Below, piece after piece: positions 24,785 to 33,175 of a DNA stretch of 64,000 bases (positions within the stretch are counted from its first letter, which is position 1; each line of letters opens with the position of its first letter). Position numbers and translations under genes: made by a program. Origin of the DNA: Treponema bryantii (lineage in GTDB: Bacteria; Spirochaetota; Spirochaetia; Treponematales; Treponemataceae); NCBI GenBank assembly GCA_015061465.1, contig SUWN01000004.1:1-64000 (forward strand), written 5' to 3'. The notes beneath the pieces were generated by a model. That model had not been told where the DNA came from, ran no database searches, and was given only the letters and a program-made list of their open reading frames with translations.

Positions 24785-25984
24785 GTGGACGATATTTCGG
24801 TTTTAATTTGTGATGATTCTGCCTTAATGAGAAACTTAATCGGTCGTATTGTAGATGAGACTGAAGGAATGAAAGTTGTTGCTCGTGCAGAAAATGGTTT
24901 GGATTTAATTGAAAAACTAAAAACTGTACAGCCAGACGTAATCTTGCTTGATATTCAAATGCCACAAATGGATGGACTTGGTTTCTTGCGTCATAAAAAA
25001 GAAGCAAAAATCGATATTCCTGTAATCATTCTTTCTAGTGTGGCAACGGAAGGCGCTGCAATTACAATGCAGTGTTTGGATTTGGGTGCCAGTGATTTTA
25101 TTACAAAACCGGGCGGAACTTCCGTTTCGTTAAAAATTGGTGATGTAACAAAAGAAATTATTGAATACATTGCTTCTTATGGTGGTTCGTACGCAACAAA
25201 AAAAGGAAAGTCTGTTCACGAACCAGAGTTTTTCTCTCACCAAATAAAATTAAAACAAGCAGAACGATTTGTTATTCAGAAAAAAGGTGAAGAATCGGCA
25301 AAAAGAGCTGAAATTTCTCATGCTGAAGCAACTTCTATGCCTTTCTTTAATCAAATTGCAAAGAAAAAAGAGCCTGTTGTAATTGTTCCAGAAAAAGAAT
25401 GTGGAAAAGTTCAGGTGATTGCGTTAGGAATTTCTACAGGTGGACCAAATGCTTTGCGCGAACTGTTTAAGAATATCGATCCAAATGTGAAGCAGCCGAT
25501 TCTTGTTGTTCAACATATGCCTGCTGGTTTTACAAAGGAATTTGCAGCAAGCTTAAATAATTTGTGTCCATTGACTGTAACAGAAGCGCGCGATGGCGAA
25601 CCTTTAATGCCAGGTCACGTTTATATTGCGCCAGGTAATTATCATATTTACGTGGAACATCGTCCTCTTGGAAACCTCGTCAGATTATCGCAAGAACCTC
25701 AAAGAAATGGGCATAGACCTTCCGCTGATGTTCTTTTTGAATCTGTTGCAAAGATTTACCAAAATAACGCACTTGGAATTATCATGACAGGAATGGGGCG
25801 TGATGGTGCTGCTGGCTTGGCTGAAATGAGAAAAAAAGGTGCTTGGACTTTAGGACAAGATCAAGCTTCAAGTATTGTTTACGGAATGCCAAAAGTTGCT
25901 TTTGAGTTAGGTGGAGTTCAAAAACAAGTGCCTCTTTCTCAAATGGCAGGTGAATTAAGTAAAATCGCAATTGAAAACCAATAG
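24785..25984 (+). CDS. cheB: Chemotaxis receptor methylesterase/deamidase CheB
   Basis: 399 residues; GTG start with AAGGTGG upstream. An N-terminal receiver domain has the phospho-acceptor Asp in VILLDIQMPQMDG and Lys in FITKPGG. After a long linker comes the CheB catalytic domain with the Ser-His-Asp triad in GISTGGPNALRE, VVQHMPAGFTKEFA and GMGRDGAAG. Phosphorylation by CheA activates removal of methyl groups from receptors. Two DnaA boxes follow within 30 bp of the stop, before the gene's own terminator. Confidence 0.96.
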   Translation: MDDISVLICDDSALMRNLIGRIVDETEGMKVVARAENGLDLIEKLKTVQPDVILLDIQMPQMDGLGFLRHKKEAKIDIPVIILSSVATEGAAITMQCLDLGASDFITKPGGTSVSLKIGDVTKEIIEYIASYGGSYATKKGKSVHEPEFFSHQIKLKQAERFVIQKKGEESAKRAEISHAEATSMPFFNQIAKKKEPVVIVPEKECGKVQVIALGISTGGPNALRELFKNIDPNVKQPILVVQHMPAGFTKEFAASLNNLCPLTVTEARDGEPLMPGHVYIAPGNYHIYVEHRPLGNLVRLSQEPQRNGHRPSADVLFESVAKIYQNNALGIIMTGMGRDGAAGLAEMRKKGAWTLGQDQASSIVYGMPKVAFELGGVQKQVPLSQMAGELSKIAIENQ

Positions 25985-26283
25985 ATTTAAAATTGTGGAT
26001 AACTTGTGGATAACAAGTTGATTAGTTGTGAATTTGTAAATATACAGAATAAAAAATAATGTCATTCCCGCACTTGATGCGGGAATCTTTTTTTTATTCT
26101 AATTTCTTGTATTATAAATAAATAGGTTTTTGACTTTTCTTTATGTATTGAATGCTTTTAATTCTTTATTTTGATATTTTTATAAAATTTAAGAAATATA
26201 TTCATATTGTGCATAAGTCTGAAAATAAATTGTGGATAACTTGTGTTTAACTGTGGATAACTTGTGAATTAATGTGTATAACT
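25985..26283. other. Cluster of phased DnaA boxes: candidate replication origin
   Basis: Six exact matches to TTATNCACA, all in the same orientation (seen as TGTGNATAA on the plus strand): 25994-26002, 26005-26013, 26208-26216, 26231-26239, 26252-26260 and 26273-26281. Near-matches lie at 26242-26250 (one mismatch) and 26263-26271, giving a run from 26231 to 26281 with 10-11 bp spacing, one helical turn each. The two groups flank an AT-rich tract at about 26097-26205 that could serve as the unwinding region. parA-parB is 18 kb away. No dnaA or dnaN gene is adjacent. Most genes to the right point rightwards, consistent with, but not proving, an origin here. Confidence 0.6.
26064..26096 (+). 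terminator. Terminator of cheR-cheB, inside the DnaA-box cluster
   Basis: Perfect 9-bp stem ATTCCCGCA / TGCGGGAAT with loop CTTGA, followed by a run of nine T residues. Confidence 0.9.
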
Positions 26284-26799
26284 TTATTTTTCGAGTTGTT
26301 TTAATTTTGTATCACATTCAATGGCTTTTTCTTCATCACCTAATTCAAAATATGTGTCCCTTAAATTAAAAAGTGCGTCTGCAAAAAAAGCATCAATTGA
26401 TAAAGCGGTTTCAAAACAATTTTGTGCTTTTGAATACAATTCAGATTTAAAATAAATAATTCCTAAAAGATTCCAGGTTTTTGAATTTTTATCATCAGCT
26501 GCAAGAATCTTCTGGCACAAATCAGTCGCTTTTTCTAATTCATTATTGTTTATGAATAATTGAATAAGCGTGTTTGTAATTTCGTGATTTTGTAAATCTA
26601 ATTTGTGTGCTTGTAAAGTTGCTTCTATTGCTAAATCAATTTTGTTAAAGTCGCGATAAGTTATGCCCAAATTCAGCCAGAAAATCGGATTGTCGTTTTT
26701 TAATTCAATTGCTTTTTTAAAACAAGAAATTGCTTTTTTATAATCACCGTTTTGAGCAAATAAAATTCCATCGTTATTCAATTGATTTGGATTTTGCAT
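26284..26799 (-). CDS. Tetratricopeptide-repeat protein
   Basis: 171 residues, soluble, composed of about four TPR units (GDYKKAISCFKKAIELKNDNPIFWLNLGI-type, then DLAIEATLQAHKLDLQ, ELEKATDLCQKILAADD, ELYSKAQNCFETALSIDAFFADALFNL). It is a protein-protein interaction scaffold; its partner is unknown. Its ATG overlaps the stop of the polyprenyl synthase gene by one base (TAATG on the minus strand), so the two are translationally coupled. Its stop borders the DnaA-box cluster. Confidence 0.85.
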   Translation of the reverse strand: MQNPNQLNNDGILFAQNGDYKKAISCFKKAIELKNDNPIFWLNLGITYRDFNKIDLAIEATLQAHKLDLQNHEITNTLIQLFINNNELEKATDLCQKILAADDKNSKTWNLLGIIYFKSELYSKAQNCFETALSIDAFFADALFNLRDTYFELGDEEKAIECDTKLKQLEK

Positions 26800-27869
26800 T
26801 ATTTAAATTGCTCCGGAACCATTTTTTCAAATAAGTTTTTAATCAATTCAAGGATTTTTTCATCGCATTTTAGAAGAGAACCAAATTTTTGGCAACTTGA
26901 TTTGATTAAACTAATTCCTTCTTTTGCAGCAAGTTGAATACAATCGCTTGTTTCTAAAACAGAAATACATTCTTCCACAGCGCTTGAATCAATTCCTTCT
27001 TCCTGCGCAATTTTCATCAAAGAAGCAATTTTTTCTTTATCTTGAGGATTGTTGTGAATGTGAATTAAAATTGGCAAACTTTTTTTGCCTTCAACAATAT
27101 CGTCGCCACGTTTTTTTCCAACGTTTCCTGTTGTTAAATTAATTACATCATCGATAATTTGAAAACCAATTCCGATATTTGCCGCAATGTCTCCAAATTG
27201 TTGTGCGATTTCCAACGTTTGTCCGCTTGCAAGAATTCCTGTTTGTGCCGCAAGTGAAGCTAAAGTTCCTGTTTTATTTTTTACCATCGCTTTATATTCA
27301 TCCATCGTTGGAAAAACATCTTTTTCGCGGTGCCAGAAAATATCCATTGCTTGTCCCAAATGCAATTTGCGTAATTCAAGCGTGTATAATTGATAAAACA
27401 TCAGTTTTTGTTCGGCAGGCAAATCTAAATTATCTATACTAACTGGCGCTACAAAATAAAGCCAAGAACCTGCGTTCAATGCTGTGTCCAAACCAAAAGT
27501 GATATGAGCCGCTGGTTTTCCACGTCGTAAATCTGCCGAATCTTCTATGTCGTCGTGAATTAAACTTGCTGTATGAACAAATTCCACGAGTGGAGTCAAT
27601 TTGTAAACAGAATCGATGGGAAGTGCGTTTTTAGATTCTTTGCAAAGTAATTCGTAACACAAAATCATAAAAAGTGGGCGCCATCTTTTTCCGCCTAAAT
27701 CTATAAGTTCTTTGTTTGGTTGAATTAGATTTTGAATATGTTTTGTTGTTATTGCTTGTGGAATGTTTGCAAAAACAGAATTTTTCCATTCTGCCGAAAA
27801 TTCCATATTAAGTGCTTGTGATAAAGCTTGTTCAATTTTTTGTAAACGTGTATCAAAAGATAAATCCAT
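26799..27869 (-). CDS. Polyprenyl diphosphate synthase (GGPP/FPP-type)
   Basis: 356 residues from the ATG at 27869 (MDLSFDTRLQKIEQAL). The frame continues upstream to 27941, but that part runs through the terminator of the STAS gene and is not protein-like. Trans-isoprenyl diphosphate synthase motifs: GGKRWRP, first aspartate-rich motif DDIEDSADLRRGKP, KTGTLASLAAQ, and second motif GFQIIDDVINLTT followed by GKKRGDDIVEGKKSLP. The last Asp of the second DDxxD is Asn. It condenses IPP units for quinone or undecaprenyl precursors. ispE in the same window fits an MEP isoprenoid pathway. A TATACT box 7 bases before the ATG suggests a near-leaderless transcript. Confidence 0.88.
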   Translation of the reverse strand: MDLSFDTRLQKIEQALSQALNMEFSAEWKNSVFANIPQAITTKHIQNLIQPNKELIDLGGKRWRPLFMILCYELLCKESKNALPIDSVYKLTPLVEFVHTASLIHDDIEDSADLRRGKPAAHITFGLDTALNAGSWLYFVAPVSIDNLDLPAEQKLMFYQLYTLELRKLHLGQAMDIFWHREKDVFPTMDEYKAMVKNKTGTLASLAAQTGILASGQTLEIAQQFGDIAANIGIGFQIIDDVINLTTGNVGKKRGDDIVEGKKSLPILIHIHNNPQDKEKIASLMKIAQEEGIDSSAVEECISVLETSDCIQLAAKEGISLIKSSCQKFGSLLKCDEKILELIKNLFEKMVPEQFK

Positions 27870-27892
27870 ATTCAAAAGTATATAAAAAAATT

Positions 27893-27933
27893 TGCAAAAA
27901 AAAAAGCGCAACATCATTTGATATTGCGCTTTC
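27893..27933 (-). terminator. Terminator after the STAS gene (minus strand)
   Basis: On the minus strand: AAAGCGCAA, loop, TTGCGCTT, then a long T run (A run at 27894-27905 on plus). It separates the STAS gene from the polyprenyl synthase gene. Confidence 0.8.
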
Positions 27934-27951
27934 TTCAACAAATATAATGCG

Positions 27952-28503
27952 TTAGCCTAACGTAACTTCGCCTTTGTCATTAATTGCAATTATGGATTTA
28001 CATCCAGAACATCTAAATCTTCCTGCTCTTGTTGAACGTAAACATTTTCTACAAACTGGACATGTAATAACAAGTGGGAAAACTGATGCCAAAAGTGGAC
28101 TTTCTTGTGAGAAGAAAGCAATTGCTTCTTCTAACGAATTTTTAATATTAAAAAATTGTGAAAAACCAAGAAGTTGGAATACTTCGTAAACTTTTGGTTG
28201 AATTTCAAGAAGAACAATGTCGCCAGCTTTTGGTTTTACCATCTTTAAGAAAACAGTAAATGAACCAATTCCTGTTGAAGAAACATAATTAAGAGAAGAA
28301 CAATTGAAAATTAAGTTTATATACCCTTTTTCTATAATCTGAGTAATTTTTTTCTGAAAAAAGCTAGAATTATATGTATCGATGTAGCCGTTTAAATAAA
28401 CGAATAATCCATTTTTAATTCCTTCTGCAGGACGTAATTTAATGGATAAGCTATCATCTTTTTCATTGTCAAAGCCAACTATAATTGAGTTGTTACCTTC
28501 CAC
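27952..28503 (-). CDS. STAS-domain protein with C-terminal zinc ribbon
   Basis: 183 residues; GTG start after CGGAG. A STAS (anti-sigma-factor-antagonist-like) domain at about 15-130 has the phospho-Ser loop NYVSSTGIGSF. It is followed by a zinc ribbon (CPVCRKCL..FRCSGCKS, two Cys-x2-Cys pairs). STAS antagonists are switched by serine phosphorylation and bind kinase-type anti-sigma factors. No partner kinase or phosphatase is in the window. The added zinc ribbon is not typical of SpoIIAA and may bind nucleic acid or stabilise the fold. It forms a single-gene unit with its own terminator. Confidence 0.85.
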   Translation of the reverse strand: MEGNNSIIVGFDNEKDDSLSIKLRPAEGIKNGLFVYLNGYIDTYNSSFFQKKITQIIEKGYINLIFNCSSLNYVSSTGIGSFTVFLKMVKPKAGDIVLLEIQPKVYEVFQLLGFSQFFNIKNSLEEAIAFFSQESPLLASVFPLVITCPVCRKCLRSTRAGRFRCSGCKSIIAINDKGEVTLG

Positions 28504-28673
28504 CGTATAACTCCGATTAAAATAATTTTTGTCTCCTTTTAGTATAATATATTAATGATTTTTGTCAAATGTTTTATGTGCAAATATAAAAAACTTTGTC
28601 TAAAAATAAATTGATTAATTTAAACAATTTAAGATAAACTTTCATTTGTCCGATAATAAAGCGGGAGCATATA

Positions 28674-29642
28674 ATGAAAAATGCATTAAAACTTTTGTGG
28701 ATGTACCTTACATTATTAATTTGTGGATTAGTTTTGATTACAATGATTTTGATGTTGTATACGAGCGTCTTGAATTTTGTTGCAGGTCAAGAAATTGCTT
28801 TGTTCAATTTTTCAAATTTTATTGAATCGTTTTTTACAGCCGCAATAATTATTTTGGTTCTTGTTGTTCCATTTATTGTTTATTATCGAATTAGACATGT
28901 TGGTGGAGCAATTCAATTTATTTTCTTTGTCGTGCTGACTTTTATAACTTGGTTTGCTTTTTTACCGCTAACTATAAATCTTGAAAATGTAATTTTAGAA
29001 AATAAACAAATTGCCAAATCTGAAAAAGTTCTTTCAAGTGATTATTTTAGAAAAACAGAGGGCGAAATTTATTATTTTTTAGATGATTTCAATCTCGATG
29101 CTCCCCAAGAAGAAGTTGATACGTTAGTTATTGATACCGATGAAGAAGGGGAATTTGAAATTCAAAAAATACAACCTTCTCAAGATTTTGTTCTTGTAAA
29201 AGAAGCTGTTCCTTATAATGATATTTTAATCAAACAAACGTTTAATCCAACGGAAGTTTCTACAAAAGTTGATTTATTTTCTATTGTAGAACAAGCTCGT
29301 GTTGCTTGGAATAAAGGTTTTACTTTTTGGTTAGGATTTTTATCTTTAGGATTAATTTTTGCATGTTTATATGGGTTTTCAAATTTATTTGATTGGCGTT
29401 TGTTGAATACTTGTTTAATCATTTTTGCCGCCGCTGCAATTTATTGTGTAAATACATTTTATTTTTATGAACCAGTTAAAAATGCAATGGATTTATTCAT
29501 GCAAGACAAATCATTTTTTGTTTTCTTAAATAAATATGTAGATAATTCTCTTTTGTGTTTAATTAACGTTGTATTCAGTTTAATTTTTACAATAATTGGA
29601 ATTATAAGACTTTGTTTTAGAAAAAAAGCTAGAGGAATGTAA
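28674..29642 (+). CDS. Multi-span membrane protein, function unknown (first of a pair)
   Basis: 322 residues; GGGAG ribosome site. Three N-terminal TM helices (about 9-31, 52-74 and 82-103), an acidic extracytoplasmic domain of about 120 residues (DTLVIDTDEEGEFEIQ), then further TM helices (about 218-238, 244-262 and 284-310). No known family is recognised. Its stop and the ATG of the next gene overlap by one base (TAATG), so the pair is probably made together and may form a complex. Confidence 0.7.
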   Translation: MKNALKLLWMYLTLLICGLVLITMILMLYTSVLNFVAGQEIALFNFSNFIESFFTAAIIILVLVVPFIVYYRIRHVGGAIQFIFFVVLTFITWFAFLPLTINLENVILENKQIAKSEKVLSSDYFRKTEGEIYYFLDDFNLDAPQEEVDTLVIDTDEEGEFEIQKIQPSQDFVLVKEAVPYNDILIKQTFNPTEVSTKVDLFSIVEQARVAWNKGFTFWLGFLSLGLIFACLYGFSNLFDWRLLNTCLIIFAAAAIYCVNTFYFYEPVKNAMDLFMQDKSFFVFLNKYVDNSLLCLINVVFSLIFTIIGIIRLCFRKKARGM

Positions 29643-31480
29643 TGAAAAAAGCACTAGGCGTTTTATCTGTATTTTTAGGAGTTGGATTCATAATTTGTTT
29701 TTTAATCGGAATTTGTTTGCCTTTAAAAGAAGCTGTGCCAGATTCATCAGAATTTGTTTATAAACTTTGTACAAGCGTTCAATTATTTTTGTTTTTCTTA
29801 CCAATAATGTTGATAACCGGCTTTATTGTAAGTTTTTCAATTCAATTTGGACATAATTCAGAAGGTAGCGAACAACGATTTTCAGTCTCCATGTTTAATC
29901 GCTACAAAAACGTGATGATTGTTTCGTTGGTTTGTGTTCTAATTCTTACTTTTGCAAATGAATTTATTGGGACTGTTGTTTCTAGAAAAAAAAGCAAGAT
30001 AGTTAACCAGCCAAGAATTATTAGTGAATATATAAACGTTGGTAATAATCTTTTGGAAAATGGTTTTTGCAAAAGAGCAATACAATATGCAAATGCGGCT
30101 CTTGTTTTAGACGAAAAATCTGAAGAAGCAAGAAATCTTCGTGACAAAGCAAATTTTGAATTAAACAAAGAAGCTTCTGGAAATATTCAGCAAAGACTTG
30201 CCGCAGCAGAAAATCTTTCTTTAGAAATAAAAGAAGTTAGTGTTGATTCTACACAAATTGCAAAAAGTTTCGAATGTTTGCAAATTGCAAAAGAAGCTTT
30301 TAATTCTCAAAGTTGGTTTAATGCGCATTATTACGCAGAATTAGGGATAAAACTTTGTACTTCTAAAGATCCAAATTATGAAGAATTAAGAATGCTTTCT
30401 TCTCAAGCTTGGAATAATATTACAAAAGAAAAAAATCTAAATAAAACTGAAGCCCAACAAATTTTCCAGAAAAAATACGAAGGTTATTTGGCTTTAGTTC
30501 AAGATGATGATTTACGCGCGTATTACCTTTTTAGAAATTTGTATAAATCATCAGTTGAAATGCAAAAAGACGCAGACGTGATTTTTTACTTGGATGTTGC
30601 GGCAAATCGTCTTTTGGAAAAATATTTCTTTATAGATGAAACTTTTGAATTAAAAAGTTTTGAAACTTCGAACGATGTTTGTTTTTCTTACGACTATATC
30701 GATGGTTCGCAAGATATTGTTTATTTTAAAGGTTTGACAACTGTAAAAGAAACTGGCGATGCAATTCAATATTTAAGAGATTTGTACGTTATTTCATTTA
30801 CAAAAGAAAATAAATTATACAGAACAATGTACGTTCCTTACGCAAAAGTAAAACCTGTTTCTGTAGAATACATTGATTATTCATCAAAAGATATGTTGGG
30901 AATTGATAATTCAATGACTTATGTTCCTTATGTAATGTTAAAGTCGATTGGTAGAGATTTTGCCGAACAACAAAGTTCTCCGCTTTACACATATTCTGAC
31001 GGAACAACTTCGGATATGCCAGAATTTATGATTTTGCCACTTGAATTTGAAAAATTCACATTGTTGGAAATGACAAACGAAGAGCCAAAAAATCTTCCAA
31101 TTACGAAATTGTACAAATTAGTTTCTGTTGTTGATGATTATGGATATTCTCAATCTGTTTATGCACAAACTTTGTTGAACCGACTTTTGTATCCGTTGTT
31201 TATGTTGATTGTATTTGTTGCGCTTGCTTCATTTGCTTGGAATAATAAAATTGGTTCAAAACAATATTTTAAATTTTCGTGGGTTGCAGGGTTCCCTTTC
31301 TTCATCCTGGCTTCTGGCTTTTTGTATAACATTGTGATGTATTTATTCAAAATTATGAATTACGTTATGGTGTCTTTTGCTGGTGGAATTACATCGTTAA
31401 TTATTGCAATTGTTGTTTATGTTGTTGTGTTAATTGTTGTTTCGTTGTATTTCCTTGCAAGAAAAGATAATGAAGATTAA
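29642..31480 (+). CDS. Membrane protein with TPR-like periplasmic region (second of a pair)
   Basis: 612 residues. Three TM helices near the N-terminus (about 7-29, 40-62 and 93-113), a long soluble region whose first part is helical and TPR-like (NNLLENGFCKRAIQYANAALVLDEKSEEARNLRDKANFEL; AKEAFNSQSWFNAHYYAELGIKL) and whose second part is beta-rich, then three C-terminal TM helices (about 515-600). The function is unknown. It is translationally coupled to the preceding membrane protein. apt follows after 39 bp with its own ribosome site. Confidence 0.7.
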   Translation: MKKALGVLSVFLGVGFIICFLIGICLPLKEAVPDSSEFVYKLCTSVQLFLFFLPIMLITGFIVSFSIQFGHNSEGSEQRFSVSMFNRYKNVMIVSLVCVLILTFANEFIGTVVSRKKSKIVNQPRIISEYINVGNNLLENGFCKRAIQYANAALVLDEKSEEARNLRDKANFELNKEASGNIQQRLAAAENLSLEIKEVSVDSTQIAKSFECLQIAKEAFNSQSWFNAHYYAELGIKLCTSKDPNYEELRMLSSQAWNNITKEKNLNKTEAQQIFQKKYEGYLALVQDDDLRAYYLFRNLYKSSVEMQKDADVIFYLDVAANRLLEKYFFIDETFELKSFETSNDVCFSYDYIDGSQDIVYFKGLTTVKETGDAIQYLRDLYVISFTKENKLYRTMYVPYAKVKPVSVEYIDYSSKDMLGIDNSMTYVPYVMLKSIGRDFAEQQSSPLYTYSDGTTSDMPEFMILPLEFEKFTLLEMTNEEPKNLPITKLYKLVSVVDDYGYSQSVYAQTLLNRLLYPLFMLIVFVALASFAWNNKIGSKQYFKFSWVAGFPFFILASGFLYNIVMYLFKIMNYVMVSFAGGITSLIIAIVVYVVVLIVVSLYFLARKDNED

Positions 31481-31519
31481 AATAGATTTATAATCATAAA
31501 TTTTTTTTGAGGTAACAAA

Positions 31520-32050
31520 ATGAGTTTAGAAATTCTTGATAATGCAATTAGAAGAATCCCTGATTTTCCCAAAAAAGGAATTCTTTTTTATGATATAACA
31601 GGCGTGCTTGTAAATCCTCCTGCGTTCAAATTTTGTTTAGATAAAATGGTTGAATTATACAAAGACAAAAAAATCGATGCTGTTGCCGGAATTGAATCAC
31701 GCGGATTTATTTTTGCAGCTCCTTTAGCAGAAAAATTAGGAATTCCTTTAATTTTAATCAGAAAAAAAGGGAAACTTCCGGGCGATACATATACTTGTAA
31801 ATATGATTTGGAATACGGAAGCGCAGAAATTGAAGTTCATAAATCTGATTTAAAACCTGGTCAAAAAATTCTTGTTATTGATGATTTAATCGCAACTGGC
31901 GGAACTTTGGCTGCGAGCAAAAAATTGATTGAACAAGGCGGCGCAGAAGTTTTTGAATTTTTTGGCGTGATTGGTTTACCAGATTTGAATTACGAAAAAA
32001 TCCTTGAGCCAACAAAGGTAACAACACTTATTAATTACGAAGGCGAATAA
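31520..32050 (+). CDS. apt: Adenine phosphoribosyltransferase
   Basis: 176 residues, family size. The PRPP-binding motif ILVIDDLIATGGTLAASK is exact, with the N-terminal RRIPDFPKKGILFYDIT and the IESRGFIFAAPLA block typical of Apt. It converts adenine and PRPP to AMP in purine salvage in the cytoplasm. GAGGT precedes the ATG. It is a single gene, possibly read from the upstream membrane-protein operon. Confidence 0.95.
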   Translation: MSLEILDNAIRRIPDFPKKGILFYDITGVLVNPPAFKFCLDKMVELYKDKKIDAVAGIESRGFIFAAPLAEKLGIPLILIRKKGKLPGDTYTCKYDLEYGSAEIEVHKSDLKPGQKILVIDDLIATGGTLAASKKLIEQGGAEVFEFFGVIGLPDLNYEKILEPTKVTTLINYEGE

Positions 32051-32143
32051 TTAAATTTTTACAAAGAATGTTAATACTCATTGACTTTTTATATTACTGT
32101 GAGATATAACGATAAAATCATTGTTTATTTTTGAGGAAAAATT

Positions 32144-33175
32144 ATGTTAAAAATGCCAGCAAAATATAAAAGCATATTAAGTCCACGCGAAACAGAACAC
32201 GCGATTGTTGCAATCAAAGATTTTTTTCAATTAGCATTATCAACTGAATTAAATTTATATAGAGTTACAGCTCCTCTTTTTGTTGAATCAGGAACTGGAA
32301 TTAATGATGATTTGAACGGTGTAGAACGCCCAGTTTCTTTTCCTGTAAAAGATTTAAACGAAAAACGAATGGAAATTGTTCAGTCGTTAGCAAAATGGAA
32401 ACGTCTTAAAATCACAGAATTAGGATTGGAACCAGGTTTTGGAATTTATACAGATATGAACGCGCTTAGACCAGATGAAGAATTGGATGCGCTTCATTCT
32501 ATTTACGTAGACCAATGGGACTGGGAAGTTGCAATTGATGAAAAAGACAGAACTGTTTTTTATTTGCATGATATTGTAAAAAAAGTTTATCGTTGTATCA
32601 AACGTTGTGAATTCTTCCTTTATGACAGATATCCTGCATTAAAACCAGTTTTACCTCCAGAAATTAAAATCTTGTTCTCGGAAGATTTGCAGGAACAATA
32701 TCCAAACTTAACTCCAAAAGAAAGAGAAATCAAAGTAACAAAGCAATACGGGGCAGTTTTTATCACAGGAATTGGCGGAAGACTCCCTGATGGAACAATT
32801 CACGATGGACGCGCTCCAGATTATGACGATTGGATTACAGAAACTGGTGATGGTCACCGCGGTTTGAATGGTGATATTTTAGTTTGGCATCCAGTTTTAA
32901 ATACAGCGTTGGAACTTTCTTCTATGGGAATTCGTGTTTCTCCAGAAAGTTTGCAAATGCAACTTGAAGAAAGAGGAAGTACAGACAGAGCAAAATTACC
33001 ATTCCATAAACGTTTATTAAATGGTGAATTGACACAAACTTTAGGTGGCGGAATTGGTCAATCTCGCTTGTGTATGTTCCTTTTAAGAAAAGCTCACGTT
33101 GGCGAAACTCAAGTTAGTGTTTGGTCTGACGAAATTATTCAAGATTGTAAAGAAAGAGGAATCTCTTTATTGTGA
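32144..33175 (+). CDS. asnA: Aspartate--ammonia ligase
   Basis: 343 residues. AsnA is the class II aminoacyl-tRNA-synthetase-like, ammonia-dependent asparagine synthetase. Recognised blocks: LYRVTAPLFVESGTGINDDLNG, PVSFPVKD, AQSLAKWKR-type VQSLAKWKRL, SIYVDQWDWE, FITGIGG, DWITETGDGHRGLNGDILVW, ELSSMGIRVSPE and LGGGIGQSRLCMFLL. It makes asparagine from aspartate, ammonia and ATP. GAGGAA precedes the ATG. The next gene starts inside its stop codon. Confidence 0.95.
   Translation: MLKMPAKYKSILSPRETEHAIVAIKDFFQLALSTELNLYRVTAPLFVESGTGINDDLNGVERPVSFPVKDLNEKRMEIVQSLAKWKRLKITELGLEPGFGIYTDMNALRPDEELDALHSIYVDQWDWEVAIDEKDRTVFYLHDIVKKVYRCIKRCEFFLYDRYPALKPVLPPEIKILFSEDLQEQYPNLTPKEREIKVTKQYGAVFITGIGGRLPDGTIHDGRAPDYDDWITETGDGHRGLNGDILVWHPVLNTALELSSMGIRVSPESLQMQLEERGSTDRAKLPFHKRLLNGELTQTLGGGIGQSRLCMFLLRKAHVGETQVSVWSDEIIQDCKERGISLL

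Noticed and set aside
25645-25665. Possible parS site in cheB (TTTACGTGGAACA)
   Set aside because: Only the ACGT core and the right half match the consensus TGTTTCACGTGAAACA; about 11 of 16 positions are expected by chance in this length.
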